Below are positions 28,646 to 37,044 of a stretch of 64,000 nucleotides of DNA, piece by piece. The notes beneath the pieces were generated by a model that made no database searches, had not been told where the DNA came from, and saw only the letters and a program-made list of their open reading frames with translations. The translations under genes were made by a program, and so were the position numbers. Source of the stretch: Pseudomonadota bacterium (GTDB lineage: Bacteria; Pseudomonadota; Alphaproteobacteria; Rhizobiales; Tepidamorphaceae); contig JAEWYT010000023.1 of the NCBI GenBank assembly GCA_023458595.1, positions 62,001 through 126,000 of the forward strand. Reading direction: 5' to 3'. The first letter of the stretch is position 1. Each line of letters opens with the position of its first letter.

Positions 28646-28662
28646 GTCCGGCCGGGCCGGAC
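28646..28662. terminator. Possible bidirectional terminator between converging ureohydrolase genes
   Basis: The perfect inverted repeat GTCCGGCC-G-GGCCGGAC fills the 25 bp between the stops of the rightward second and the leftward third ureohydrolase genes. It can fold as a six-pair GC stem with a five-base loop. There is no T run on either side, so it is only a plausible terminator. Confidence 0.4.
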
Positions 28663-28666
28663 CGTG

Positions 28667-29635
28667 TCAGTTCGCGCCGGCGACGCTCTCGGCCATGACG
28701 CAAAGCAGCTCGAACATCAGCGACACGCCGAGCCAGGCGGTGCCGCCGGAAGGGTCGAACGGCGGCGACACCTCGACGAGGTCGGCGCCTGCGATGTTCA
28801 CGCCCTTCAACTCCCGCACCACCTGGATCGCCTGGAACGAGTTCGGCCCGCCGACTTCCGGCGTGCCGGTGCCCGGGGCGAAGGCCGGGTCGACGAAGTC
28901 GATGTCGTAGGAGACGTATGTCGGCCGGCTGCCGGCAATCGACCGCGCCTCGGCCATGACGTCCCCGACGCCGCGTGCGAAGAACTCTTCTATCGCGATC
29001 ACCCGGATACCGACGGAATCGGCGAAATCCCTGTCCTCGGTATCGTAGGCGGAGCCGCGAATGCCGATCTGGACCACGCGTTTGGGATCGAGCAACCCTT
29101 CCTCGACGGCGCGGCGGAACGGCGTTCCGTGCGTGTACATGCAGCCGCCAAAATAGCTGTGGAAGAGATCGGTATGGCTGTCGAAATGGATCAAGCCGAG
29201 CGGCCCCTCGCCGGCGAGGCCGCGCAGGATCGGCAGGGTGCACAGGTGATCGCCTCCCGCCGTTAGCGGCACGACGCCGGCTTCCTTGACTCTGGCGTAA
29301 TAGCGCGAGAAGCGGTCGAGGCTGTCGTCGAGATCGGCCGGGTTCGGCGGCACATCGCCGAGATCCGCGCAATTGACCAGTTCGAACGGCCGCACGCCGG
29401 TCGCCCCGTTGCCGGCGCGGATCATCGTCGACAGGTCGCGCAGCTGGCGCGGGCCGTGGCGAGGGCCCGGCCGGTTGGTCGTGCCGCCGTCCCACGGTGC
29501 GCCTATGAGTCCGATCTGGACACCGGCGATGCGAGGATCGTCGAGCGGCACGTGCGGCAGCCGCATGAAGGTCGGCACGCCGGCGAAGCGCGGCAGATCG
29601 AAGCCGGAAACGGGCTGGAAAAACGGATCGCTCAA
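28667..29635 (-). CDS. Ureohydrolase (agmatinase/guanidinobutyrase-like), third of three
   Basis: 322 residues and the most canonical of the three: His130 in GGDHLC, Asp152/His154/Asp156 in DSHTD, Asp244/Asp246 in SYDIDFVDPAFAPGTGTPE, and YTHGTPFRRAVEEG with the catalytic His. The N-terminal GAPWDGGTTNRPGPRHGPRQLRDL is typical of agmatinase, guanidinobutyrase and guanidinopropionase. The start is a TTG at 29635 with GAGGGAA six bases upstream. It is the last gene of a leftward operon creatininase-SDR-SDR-ureohydrolase (21 bp after the SDR). The product would be urea and an amine or amino acid. Which guanidino acid it uses cannot be decided. Confidence 0.9.
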   Translation of the reverse strand: MSDPFFQPVSGFDLPRFAGVPTFMRLPHVPLDDPRIAGVQIGLIGAPWDGGTTNRPGPRHGPRQLRDLSTMIRAGNGATGVRPFELVNCADLGDVPPNPADLDDSLDRFSRYYARVKEAGVVPLTAGGDHLCTLPILRGLAGEGPLGLIHFDSHTDLFHSYFGGCMYTHGTPFRRAVEEGLLDPKRVVQIGIRGSAYDTEDRDFADSVGIRVIAIEEFFARGVGDVMAEARSIAGSRPTYVSYDIDFVDPAFAPGTGTPEVGGPNSFQAIQVVRELKGVNIAGADLVEVSPPFDPSGGTAWLGVSLMFELLCVMAESVAGAN

Positions 29636-29656
29636 GGCAGTTCCCTCATAACACGC

Positions 29657-30418
29657 TCACGGCATCACGCTGCCGCCGTTGATTCCATAGCATTGGCCCG
29701 TCACGAAGCGCGCTCCATCGCCGGCCAGGTAGAGAGCCAGGGCGGCGATCTCGTCGGGCTCGGCGAAACGGGCGAGCGGAATGTCGAGATCCTTCGCCAG
29801 GGCTTCGGGGCTCATCGTTTCCGGGCTCGTCATGTCGGTGGCGACCGGGCCCGGCGCGATGGCGTTGACGAGGATGCTCGGCGCGAATTCTCGCGCCAGG
29901 CTGCGGGTCAGCGAGATGATGCCGCCCTTCGAGGCACTGTAGGCCGCCATCCGCTCGCGTCCCAGCGACGCCAGGTCGGAAGCGAGATTGACGATGCGGG
30001 CGGGCGTCGTCCCCGCCGGCCGCGCCAGCATCAGCCGGGCGGCTTCACGGCTGACGAGAAACGTGCCGCGCAGGTTCACCGCGACTACCCGATCGAACGC
30101 GGCCGCGCTCGTCTCGACGGTCGGCGCCTCGACGAGAATGCCCGCATTGTTGACCGCGATGTCGAGCGTCCGGAAGCGATCGGCGATTTCTGCGAACATG
30201 GCGACGACATCGTCCTCCCGGGAGACGTCGGCTTCGATCGCGAAGCTGTCGGGATTGAGCGCCTGGATCTCCGCGAGCGTCGCGGCGGTCCGGTCGTCGC
30301 CGTTGTGACAGATCGCGACCCGGGCGCCCGCGCGGGCGAAGGCGAGCGCGACTGCCCGGCCTATGCCGCGGCTGCCGCCGGTGACGAGGGCGGCCTGTCC
30401 GGCCAGAGCGGCACTCAT
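29657..30418 (-). CDS. Short-chain dehydrogenase/reductase
   Basis: 253 residues, classical SDR. The cofactor motif TGGSRGIG is near residue 12, the NNAG motif is IAVNNAG, and the catalytic Ser/Tyr/Lys are in VNLASDLASLG and YSASKGG; the family ending is FVTGQCYGINGGSVMP. The start at 30418 overlaps the stop of the preceding SDR gene by four bases (ATGA). It lies between the other SDR and the third ureohydrolase. A redox step on an alcohol or aldehyde produced in the guanidino/creatinine pathway is an inference from position; FabG-like activity cannot be excluded. Confidence 0.88.
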   Translation of the reverse strand: MSAALAGQAALVTGGSRGIGRAVALAFARAGARVAICHNGDDRTAATLAEIQALNPDSFAIEADVSREDDVVAMFAEIADRFRTLDIAVNNAGILVEAPTVETSAAAFDRVVAVNLRGTFLVSREAARLMLARPAGTTPARIVNLASDLASLGRERMAAYSASKGGIISLTRSLAREFAPSILVNAIAPGPVATDMTSPETMSPEALAKDLDIPLARFAEPDEIAALALYLAGDGARFVTGQCYGINGGSVMP

Positions 30419-31194
30419 GCCATCACCTCGCCCCGATCGACGTTGATCGCCTGTCCGGTGATGTTGGCGGCGGCATCGGAGGCAAGGAAGAGATACAGCG
30501 GCGCCACGTCGGCCGGCTCCATCAGGCCGCCGATCGCCTGTGCGGAAACGATCTCCTCGAGCAACGCGTCCTCCGGCGTCCCGGTTCGCGCCGCCATCGC
30601 CGAAAGCGAGCGCATCGATGCCTCGGTACGCACCCAGCCGGGGCAAACCGCGTTCACCGTGATCCCCCGCGCGCCGAGTTCCCGTGCCCAGACGCGGGTC
30701 ATGCCGATCAGGGCGTGCTTGGAACCGACATATGCCGAAAAATCGGCCACCGCGATCTTGCCCCAGATCGAGGCGGTGACGACGATCCGCCCGCCGTCGG
30801 CCATCCGCGAGACCAGCGCGCGGGTCACGTTGTTGGTGCCGGCAACGTTGATCGCCATCACCCGGGCGAAGGTGGCGTCGACGGAAGGGTCGGCCTCGGC
30901 GAGCGGCGAGGGTCGTTCGAGGCCCGCATTGTTGACCAGGATATCGAGCCGATCGATGCCGGCCACCGCGGCGGCGACCGATGCCCGGTCGGCGATGTCG
31001 CAGACGATTGCCGAGACGGGACGTCCCGCGACGGCGGACAGGCGTTCGGCGGCGGAGCGGATCGTCTCGTCCTCCGCCAGCACGTGGAGATCGGCCCCGG
31101 CGGCGGCGAAGGCCTCGGCCACGCCGAAGCCGATGCCGCGGCTGGCCCCCGTGACCAGGACCCGCTTCCCGGCGAAGTCGAACCGCACGCCCAT
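30415..31194 (-). CDS. Short-chain dehydrogenase/reductase
   Basis: 259 residues. The motifs are TGASRGIG (near residue 17), NNAG in LDILVNNAGLERP, catalytic Ser in VTASIWGKIAV, YVGSKHA with the Tyr and Lys, and the ending ITGQAINVDRGEVMA. It shares one base with the preceding creatininase gene (TGATG at 31192-31196) and four bases with the following SDR gene, so the three are tightly coupled. The two SDRs are clearly different proteins rather than a recent duplication. The substrate is unknown. Confidence 0.88.
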   Translation of the reverse strand: MGVRFDFAGKRVLVTGASRGIGFGVAEAFAAAGADLHVLAEDETIRSAAERLSAVAGRPVSAIVCDIADRASVAAAVAGIDRLDILVNNAGLERPSPLAEADPSVDATFARVMAINVAGTNNVTRALVSRMADGGRIVVTASIWGKIAVADFSAYVGSKHALIGMTRVWARELGARGITVNAVCPGWVRTEASMRSLSAMAARTGTPEDALLEEIVSAQAIGGLMEPADVAPLYLFLASDAAANITGQAINVDRGEVMA

Positions 31195-31964
31195 CACTCG
31201 GGCCCGTGGAATTCCCGGCGCACCGCCGCCGCGATATCGCGCCGGTACTGCTGCGCGATGATCGCCCCTTTTTCCGGCGTCGCCCCCGCGGCCGAAACGA
31301 GCGCCCCCGTCTCGGCGACCCACTCCCTGCGCGGCGGCCACACATCGTATCGAGGCGCGTGAACGGGAGGATTGTCGGGGACGCGGTCGTAGCGGACCAG
31401 GTCCGGGTAGTAGTGCATCATGAGGGACGTCTCCAGCACCGCCGCATGCTCCAGCTCGATGCCCGGATAGCCGTCGGGAAAGACCTTCGCGAGGGTGTCC
31501 TCGGTCAGGAATTCCCAGTGCTGCAGACACATGACGCGAAGGCCGGTGGCGGCGACTTCGCGCATCGCCAGGTCGATGCCTTCGTTGAGGAACCAGAGAT
31601 TCTCGTAGTTGCCGTCGAACACGCAGATGCGCCGGACGCCGTGACGAACGAGTTCGCGAACGATGTCGCGGATGACCGCGGTGAGCGTCGCCCCGTCGAG
31701 CCCGGTGCTGCCCGGAAAGAACGGACCGCCGGCCGACCGGGTCATCGACTTGTAGCCGTAGGTGACGGGGGCCGCGACGATGCCGTCGACCTCTGCGGCC
31801 ACGTCGCGCGCGATCGCGGTCGGCAGCATGTGATCGACCCCCATCGGCAGATGCGGGCCGTGCTGTTCCAGCGCGCCGGTCGGAAGGAACACGACCGGAT
31901 TGCGCCGCAAGGCTTCGGCGTATTCCGGCCATGTCATTTCGGCCATCATTGTCGTGCTCGGCAT
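31194..31964 (-). CDS. Creatininase (creatinine amidohydrolase) family enzyme
   Basis: 256 residues from the ATG at 31964, close to the 258 of Pseudomonas creatininase; ATGs at 31949 and 31946 are alternatives. The family metal-site motif GALEQHGPHLPMGVDH (Glu, His, Asp) is at about 28-43. The stretch FDGNYENLWFLNEGIDLAMRE, with the second His/Glu region replaced by NYEN as in true creatininases, and ELEHAAVLETSLMMHYYPDLV followed by DNPPVHAPRYDVWPP closely resemble creatinine amidohydrolase rather than the riboflavin-pathway ArfB/MftE branches. It would open creatinine to creatine or a related cyclic amide. No creatinase is seen nearby; the ureohydrolase at the end of this operon may use the opened guanidino product. 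Confidence 0.85.
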   Translation of the reverse strand: MPSTTMMAEMTWPEYAEALRRNPVVFLPTGALEQHGPHLPMGVDHMLPTAIARDVAAEVDGIVAAPVTYGYKSMTRSAGGPFFPGSTGLDGATLTAVIRDIVRELVRHGVRRICVFDGNYENLWFLNEGIDLAMREVAATGLRVMCLQHWEFLTEDTLAKVFPDGYPGIELEHAAVLETSLMMHYYPDLVRYDRVPDNPPVHAPRYDVWPPRREWVAETGALVSAAGATPEKGAIIAQQYRRDIAAAVRREFHGPE

Positions 31965-32147
31965 TCCGCGTCCCGGGGATGTCTCTGACTGGTGTTCCCA
32001 AGATAGCGGTTCGTCCGCCCGTTCGTCGATTTCCGTTTGCCGCCACGGTCCCCGGTCATCTTGCGCGGCTGGAACCGGGTCCCGGTGGCGCACATCACGC
32101 ACACGCAGGGGCCGGAACTGGCGGTCGCGTCACATACCGCGCAAGGC

Positions 32148-32168
32148 GGCGGCCGACGGGCGGCCGCC
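32148..32168 (-). terminator. GC-rich hairpin after acs, possible terminator
   Basis: A perfect eight-pair stem, GGCGGCCG / CGGCCGCC, with a five-base loop lies 20 bases beyond the acs stop codon. There is no run of T after it, so intrinsic termination is possible but not certain. The rest of the 223-bp gap (31965-32187) must hold the promoter of the creatininase operon; I see no clear boxes. Confidence 0.4.
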
Positions 32169-32187
32169 CCGGATCGCCCCCAGGCGG

Positions 32188-34137
32188 CTATCCCGAATGC
32201 GCCCGGTTCTGCCGGTTGTCGATCAGGTCGGTGACGACGCCGGGATCGGCCAGCGTCGAGGTGTCGCCGAGATTGCCGAACTCGTCCTCGGCGATCTTGC
32301 GCAGGATGCGGCGCATGATCTTGCCCGAGCGGGTCTTCGGCAGGCCCGGAGCGAACTGGATCAGATCCGGCGAGGCGATCGGGCCGATGTCCTTCCTGAC
32401 CCAGGCGACGAGTTCCTTGCGAAGCTCCTCGGTCGGCGCCTCGCCCGACATCAGCGTGACGTAGGCGTAGATGCCCTGGCCCTTGATGTCGTGCGGATAG
32501 CCGACGACGGCGGCCTCCGACACCTTCGGATGGGCGACGAGAGAGGATTCGACCTCCGCCGTTCCCATGCGGTGGCCGGAGACGTTGATGACGTCGTCGA
32601 CGCGCCCGGTGATCCAGTAGTAGCCGTCCTCGTCGCGCCGGCAGCCGTCGCCGGTGAAGTACATGCCCTTGTAGGTGGAGAAATAGGTCTGCACGAAGCG
32701 CTCGTGGTCGCCGTAGACCGTGCGCATCTGGCCGGGCCAGGAATCGAGGATGACGAGGTTGCCCTCCGCGGCGCCGGTCAGCGTGTTTCCCTCGCCGTCG
32801 ACGAGCGCCGGCTGGACGCCGAAGAACGGCCTCGTCGCGGAGCCCGGCTTCAGTCCGATCGCTCCCGGCAGCGGCGTGATCAGGATGCCGCCGGTCTCCG
32901 TCTGCCACCACGTGTCGACGATCGGACAGCGCTGCTCGCCCACCACGTTGTAGTACCACAGCCAGGCTTCCGGATTGATCGGCTCGCCGACCGAGCCGAG
33001 CAGCCTGAGCGACTGGCGCGACGTCTTCCTGACGAGTTCCTCGCCGGCGCCCATCAGCGCGCGGATCGCGGTCGGGGCGGTATAGAGCGTGTTGACCTGG
33101 TGCTTGTCGCACACCTCCCAGAACCGCGACGCGGTCGGGTAGTTCGGCACGCCCTCGAACATCAGCGTCGTCGCGCCGTTGGCCAGCGGCCCGTAGACGA
33201 TGTAGCTGTGGCCCGTCACCCAGCCGACGTCCGCCGTGCACCAGTAGACATCGCCGTCGTGGTAGTCGAAGACGTACTGATGCGTCATCGCGGCGTAGAC
33301 GAGGTAGCCCGCGCTGGTGTGCAGCACGCCCTTCGGGCTGCCGGTGGAGCCGGACGTGTAGAGGATGAACAGCGGGTCCTCCGCGTTCATCTCCTCGGCC
33401 GGGCAGTCGGCGGAGACGCCCTCCATCTCTTCGTGCAGCCAGTAGTCGCGCCCGTCCTGCCAGCCGATGACGCCGCCGGTACGCCGCACGACGACCACGC
33501 CGGTCACGCTCGGGCACTTCTTCAGCGCCTCGTCCGTGTTCGCCTTCAGCGGCACCTTGCGGCCGCCGCGCAGGCCCTCGTCGGCGGTGATGACGATATT
33601 GGAATCGCAGTCCTGAATGCGGCCGGCGAGCGAATCCGGCGAGAAACCGCCGAACACCACCGAATGGACCGCCCCGATCCGCGCGCAGGCGAGCATCGCG
33701 TACGCTGCCTCCGGGATCATCGGCATGTAGATGGTGATGCGGTCGCCCTTCTTGGCGCCGAGCTTCTTCAGCACGTTGGCGAACCGGCAGACGTTCTCGT
33801 GGAGCTCGCGATAGGTGATCTTCGCGTCGTCCTTCGGGTCGTCGCCCTCCCAGATGATCGCGATCCTGTCGCCGTGGGCCTCGAGGTGCCGGTCGGTGCA
33901 GTTGGCCGACACGTTGAGGGTGCCGTCCTCGAACCATTTGATCGACACGTTGTGCGGGTCGTAGGAGGTGTTCTTGACCCTGGTGAACGGCTTGATCCAG
34001 TCGACGCGCTTGCCATGCTCGCCCCAGAATCCGTCGGGATCGTCGACCGACCGCTTGTACATCTCCTGGTATTTGGCGTCGTCGACATAGGCGCGCTTCG
34101 CCCACGCCTCGGGCACCGGAATGACCGACTGACTCAT
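32188..34137 (-). CDS. acsA: Acetyl-coenzyme A synthetase
   Basis: 649 residues, the usual Acs length. It activates acetate with ATP and CoA through acetyl-AMP in the cytoplasm. The Acs N-terminus (AYVDDAKYQEMYKRSVDDPDGFWGEHGKRVDW), the P-loop YTSGSTGSPKGVLHT near residue 265, DTWWQTETGG, the hinge YFTGDGCRRDEDGYYWITGR and the C-terminal PKTRSGKIMRRILRK with the acetylation-regulated Lys are all seen. The ATG at 34137 has GGGAGGG nine bases upstream; the frame stays open further upstream, but that DNA belongs to the next genes. It appears to be transcribed alone. Confidence 0.97.
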   Translation of the reverse strand: MSQSVIPVPEAWAKRAYVDDAKYQEMYKRSVDDPDGFWGEHGKRVDWIKPFTRVKNTSYDPHNVSIKWFEDGTLNVSANCTDRHLEAHGDRIAIIWEGDDPKDDAKITYRELHENVCRFANVLKKLGAKKGDRITIYMPMIPEAAYAMLACARIGAVHSVVFGGFSPDSLAGRIQDCDSNIVITADEGLRGGRKVPLKANTDEALKKCPSVTGVVVVRRTGGVIGWQDGRDYWLHEEMEGVSADCPAEEMNAEDPLFILYTSGSTGSPKGVLHTSAGYLVYAAMTHQYVFDYHDGDVYWCTADVGWVTGHSYIVYGPLANGATTLMFEGVPNYPTASRFWEVCDKHQVNTLYTAPTAIRALMGAGEELVRKTSRQSLRLLGSVGEPINPEAWLWYYNVVGEQRCPIVDTWWQTETGGILITPLPGAIGLKPGSATRPFFGVQPALVDGEGNTLTGAAEGNLVILDSWPGQMRTVYGDHERFVQTYFSTYKGMYFTGDGCRRDEDGYYWITGRVDDVINVSGHRMGTAEVESSLVAHPKVSEAAVVGYPHDIKGQGIYAYVTLMSGEAPTEELRKELVAWVRKDIGPIASPDLIQFAPGLPKTRSGKIMRRILRKIAEDEFGNLGDTSTLADPGVVTDLIDNRQNRAHSG

Positions 34138-34286
34138 CGAAAACCCTCCCTGCACCTGACCTTTCGCGCCCGACCCTGCCCGGTGGCGCTGCTTTTCCGG
34201 GACATTATGCGGATCGGCCGGGGACCCGGCAACGTCTTCGGCATGAAACTTTCGTAGACGGCGGCAATTCGTCCCGCCGCCCGCCG

Positions 34287-34688
34287 TCAGAGCCCGAAAA
34301 TGCCGAGAACCGCGCCCATCAGCACCAGGACGACCAGCCAGTGGCCCGCATCGATCAGCGTCAGCGTCACCTTGGAGCCCTGGAAGGAATCGTTGACGGC
34401 GATGGTGGTGGCGACGAAGCCGAGCCAGATGAAGGCCGCCCCGATGATGCCGTTCTGGAGATTGATGTCGCCGAGATGGCCGAGGACGCCGGCGAGCATG
34501 AAGGACATCAGGAGCTGGGCGATGCCGGCGACGACGAAGGGTCCGGGCTTCGGCGTCAGGTCGCCGGGCGCGCGGTCCTGCGCCATTAGCCACAAGGCGC
34601 CGAACGCCCGGTACCAGAGCGCGCTGGCGACGAAGCCGACGACCGCGGCGACCACCACGGCGAGATAGTTGATTCCGGAAAAGACCAT
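34287..34688 (-). CDS. DUF1761-type small membrane protein
   Basis: 133 residues with four hydrophobic helices (about 5-25, 50-68, 80-98 and 112-131). The start NYLAVVVAAVVGFVASALWYRAFGALWL and the pattern GFVATTIAVNDSFQGSKVTLTLIDAGHWLVVLVLMGAVLG fit the DUF1761 family, whose function is unknown. The ATG at 34688 follows GGGGAGG. It is an inner-membrane protein transcribed in the same direction as the hydrolase gene upstream (87 bp) and acs downstream (149 bp). Confidence 0.75.
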   Translation of the reverse strand: MVFSGINYLAVVVAAVVGFVASALWYRAFGALWLMAQDRAPGDLTPKPGPFVVAGIAQLLMSFMLAGVLGHLGDINLQNGIIGAAFIWLGFVATTIAVNDSFQGSKVTLTLIDAGHWLVVLVLMGAVLGIFGL

Positions 34689-34775
34689 GTCCGTGCGCCT
34701 CCCCTTGGGCTCTAAGGATTCCCGTCAATGTGTAGCCCGGCAGGGCGCGAAAGCGAAGGCCGTCGGACAGTCTCC

Positions 34776-35597
34776 TCAGGCCTGCGCGGCGAGTGCGAAG
34801 GCGGCGAGGTCGCGGTTGAAGCGATCGGCGTCCTCGTGGAACGGCGCGTGGCCGATGCCGTGGTGGATCGACAGCGTCGCCTCGGGCATCACCGACTTGT
34901 GGTGCTCGGCCATCGACGGGAGCACGATCGCGTCGTGGCTGCCGTGGCTGATCAGCACCGGCGCGCTGAGCGTCGTCAGCAGGTCGTCGTTGTCGAGCGC
35001 GCGCGAGAACAGGCCCCTGCGCACGTGGGGAGGCACGATGGTGTTGTAGCCGAGGAAGAAGTAGTGGTCCTCCGGAGAGGCCTCGGCCGCGACCGCGATC
35101 CGCATGAAGCGGTCGAGCGCGGCGGCGCTCTCCTCGACGTCGGTCGAGTAGAACCCGGGGATCAGCGCCTTGAACTCCGCGCCGAGATGCGGAACGACCG
35201 TCTCGCCGAGCTTGGTGACAGCGGCGACGAGGTGCACCCCGCCGATCCGGTCGGTGCCGTTGAAGCGCACGTAGTCGCAGATGATGACGCCGCCGTAGGA
35301 CCAGCCCGACAGGATCGGCCGGTCGAGATCGAGTTCCCCGATGACGGCGGCGACGTCTTCGGCCCAGAGCGTCGGGTCGCCGTAGGCGTCCTTCGGCTTG
35401 TCGGACAGGCCGTGGCCGCGCAAATCCAGGCGCACCAGCCGGTGCCCGTCGGCAAGGAAGGACTGGAACTGCCTGTTCCAGCACAGCCGGCTCTGGCTGA
35501 AGCCGTGGATGAACAGGATCGGCGGGCCGTAGGGGTTGCCGGCCTCCTCGACATGCAACGTCGTCCCGCCGCCACCCTTCACCTTGTAGCTCTTCAT
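34776..35597 (-). CDS. Alpha/beta hydrolase
   Basis: 273 residues. The fold's markers are FIHGFSQSRLCWNRQF with the oxyanion region, the nucleophile elbow GWSYGG with Ser near residue 98, an acid after LISHGSHDAIVL, and the catalytic His in HHGIGHAPFHED. The pattern is that of haloperoxidase-like or epoxide-hydrolase-like esterases. The ATG at 35597 is chosen because GGGGAG lies eight bases upstream; a start ten codons earlier lacks a site. The substrate is unknown. The methyltransferase gene ends 31 bp upstream in the same direction. Confidence 0.85.
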   Translation of the reverse strand: MKSYKVKGGGGTTLHVEEAGNPYGPPILFIHGFSQSRLCWNRQFQSFLADGHRLVRLDLRGHGLSDKPKDAYGDPTLWAEDVAAVIGELDLDRPILSGWSYGGVIICDYVRFNGTDRIGGVHLVAAVTKLGETVVPHLGAEFKALIPGFYSTDVEESAAALDRFMRIAVAAEASPEDHYFFLGYNTIVPPHVRRGLFSRALDNDDLLTTLSAPVLISHGSHDAIVLPSMAEHHKSVMPEATLSIHHGIGHAPFHEDADRFNRDLAAFALAAQA

Positions 35598-35628
35598 CGT
35601 CTTCTCCCCTTGCGATGGGCGCGCCATC

Positions 35629-36312
35629 TTACGCCGCGGCGACGAGCCGCCATACCGCCGTACGCTTGATCTCGGCGTCTTCCAGCGCCCGCGTCGTGGG
35701 CACGCCGTACTCGGCGAGCTTCTCGAGCCGCTCCCTCGGCAGGTAGCTGCGGCCCGGATCGCCGACGAGGACGCTCGCCCCGGCGTCGAGGCACCGGTCG
35801 AGAAAACCGAGCACGCGCGCGGCGAGCGGCTTCTCGTAGAACAGGTCTCCGACCAGGATCGTCTGATGGTCGCCGGCGGGTCCGTCGAGCAGATCGGCGG
35901 ACGCCGCCGTCACCGCGACATCGTTCAGCCCGGCGTTGAGACCGATCGCCGCAACCGCCCAGATATCGGGGTCGGCGGCGACCGCGGACGCCGCCCCGGC
36001 TCTCATCGCGGCGATCGCCACCAGTCCGGACCCGGCGCCGAGATCGAGGACGCGCTTGCCCCGCACCGTCGCCGGATGGTCGAGCACATGGCGTGCGAGC
36101 GCCTGCCCGCCGGCCCAGGCAAACGCCCAGAACGGCGGCGGCAGGCCCATTTCGCCGAGCTGCTCCTCGGTCTTCTCCCACAGCGGCAGCGCCTCGTCGG
36201 CGACGCGGATCGCGATCTCCGGGCAGAGCGGCACCGGGCGCGGTATGGTATTGTCGTGGATGAAGCCGATGCGCCGGTCGGCGGACGCTTCATCCGGGGT
36301 TGGCATTTCCAT
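35629..36312 (-). CDS. Class I SAM-dependent methyltransferase, METTL20/ETFB-lysine type
   Basis: About 227 residues. The SAM motif VLDLGAGSGLVAIAAMRAG is near residue 88, and the preceding FWAFAWAGGQALARHVLDH and the later post-motif GDLFYEKPLA fit the protein-lysine methyltransferase group that includes bacterial METTL20 (electron transfer flavoprotein beta-subunit methylation) and Nnt1. The start is uncertain: ATGs at 36312 and 36306 have AGGTG nearby, and a TTG at 36345 is possible. The gene starts back to back with the small membrane protein gene at 36345, so both promoters must lie within or very near each other's start. Confidence 0.75.
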   Translation of the reverse strand: MEMPTPDEASADRRIGFIHDNTIPRPVPLCPEIAIRVADEALPLWEKTEEQLGEMGLPPPFWAFAWAGGQALARHVLDHPATVRGKRVLDLGAGSGLVAIAAMRAGAASAVAADPDIWAVAAIGLNAGLNDVAVTAASADLLDGPAGDHQTILVGDLFYEKPLAARVLGFLDRCLDAGASVLVGDPGRSYLPRERLEKLAEYGVPTTRALEDAEIKRTAVWRLVAAA

Positions 36313-36344
36313 CGTCACCTGGACACGAAAAAGGGGGTCCGCCA

Positions 36345-36587
36345 ATGCGTCCTGTTCTGCACGCCGCCATCGGAGCGCTCGCCAGCGGGGCGATCGGCGC
36401 CGTCGTCGGTTTCATCATCGGCGCATCCGTCTACGAGAGGGCCAGCGGCTGCATCGAGGGCGTATGCGGGCCCTACAGCGTGTTGATCGGGATCGCCGGC
36501 CTTTTCCTCGGCGCGATCTTCGGCGCGGTGCTGGCGATCCGTCTGTCGGAATCCAGCTTCCGGCTTCCCACCGATCCGAACGCCTAG
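36345..36587 (+). CDS. Small membrane protein, unknown function
   Basis: 80 residues with two glycine/alanine-rich membrane helices (about 6-27, IGALASGAIGAVVGFIIGAS, and 44-65, SVLIGIAGLFLGAIFGAVLAI) joined by a loop with two cysteines (GCIEGVCG) that could form a disulfide in the periplasm. The ATG at 36345 has GGGGG upstream. The last stop shares the palindrome CTAG (36584-36587) with the converging EVE gene. No family is recognised. Confidence 0.65.
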   Translation: MRPVLHAAIGALASGAIGAVVGFIIGASVYERASGCIEGVCGPYSVLIGIAGLFLGAIFGAVLAIRLSESSFRLPTDPNA

Positions 36588-36997
36588 AGACCGCCCATCT
36601 TGCGGATGATCTTCCATTCGTCCGCCGCGACCGGCTGCACCGACAGCCGCGAATTGTTGACGAGCACCATCCCGGAAAGCTTCGGCTCGGCCTTGATGTC
36701 GTCGAGCGCCACGGGCGTCTTCAGAGGCTCGACGGCGGCGATGTCGACGCATTCCCAGGTGCCGGAGCCGTCCGTCGAGTCGGGATGTGCTTCGGCGACC
36801 ACCTCGACGATCCCCACGACCCGCTTCTCGTCGACGGAGTGGTAGAAGAAGCCGAGGTCGCCCTTCTTCATCGCCCGCATGTTGTTGCGCGCCTGGTAGT
36901 TGCGCACCCCGTCCCACTCCTGCCCCTTCCTGCCCTTCTTCACCTGGTCCTCCCACGACCAGCTGCCGGGCTCCGACTTGAAAAGCCAATAGGCCAT
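36584..36997 (-). CDS. EVE domain protein
   Basis: 137 residues, a single EVE (PUA/YTH-like fold) domain: AYWLFKSEPGSWSWEDQ at the start, WDGVRNYQARNNMRAMKKGDLGFFYHS in the middle (the NYQARN..R.M..GD motif), and GMVLVNNSRLSVQPVAADEWKII near the end, like human THYN1. EVE domains bind modified bases in DNA or RNA. In alphaproteobacteria the gene is usually near gpsA, as here (gpsA ends 48 bp upstream in the same direction). The ATG at 36997 follows CGGAG. Confidence 0.92.
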   Translation of the reverse strand: MAYWLFKSEPGSWSWEDQVKKGRKGQEWDGVRNYQARNNMRAMKKGDLGFFYHSVDEKRVVGIVEVVAEAHPDSTDGSGTWECVDIAAVEPLKTPVALDDIKAEPKLSGMVLVNNSRLSVQPVAADEWKIIRKMGGL

Positions 36998-37044
36998 GCC
37001 GCTTCTCCGTCTCTGTTGAATGCCTCGCAAGGGTCCGGTCCGCG

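Noticed and set aside
32188..35484. 1098-codon reading that would fuse an upstream stretch to acetyl-CoA synthetase
   Set aside because: The N-terminal 449 codons are out-of-frame readings of the hydrolase and DUF1761 genes; the ATG at 34137 has a strong ribosome site and the standard Acs N-terminus.
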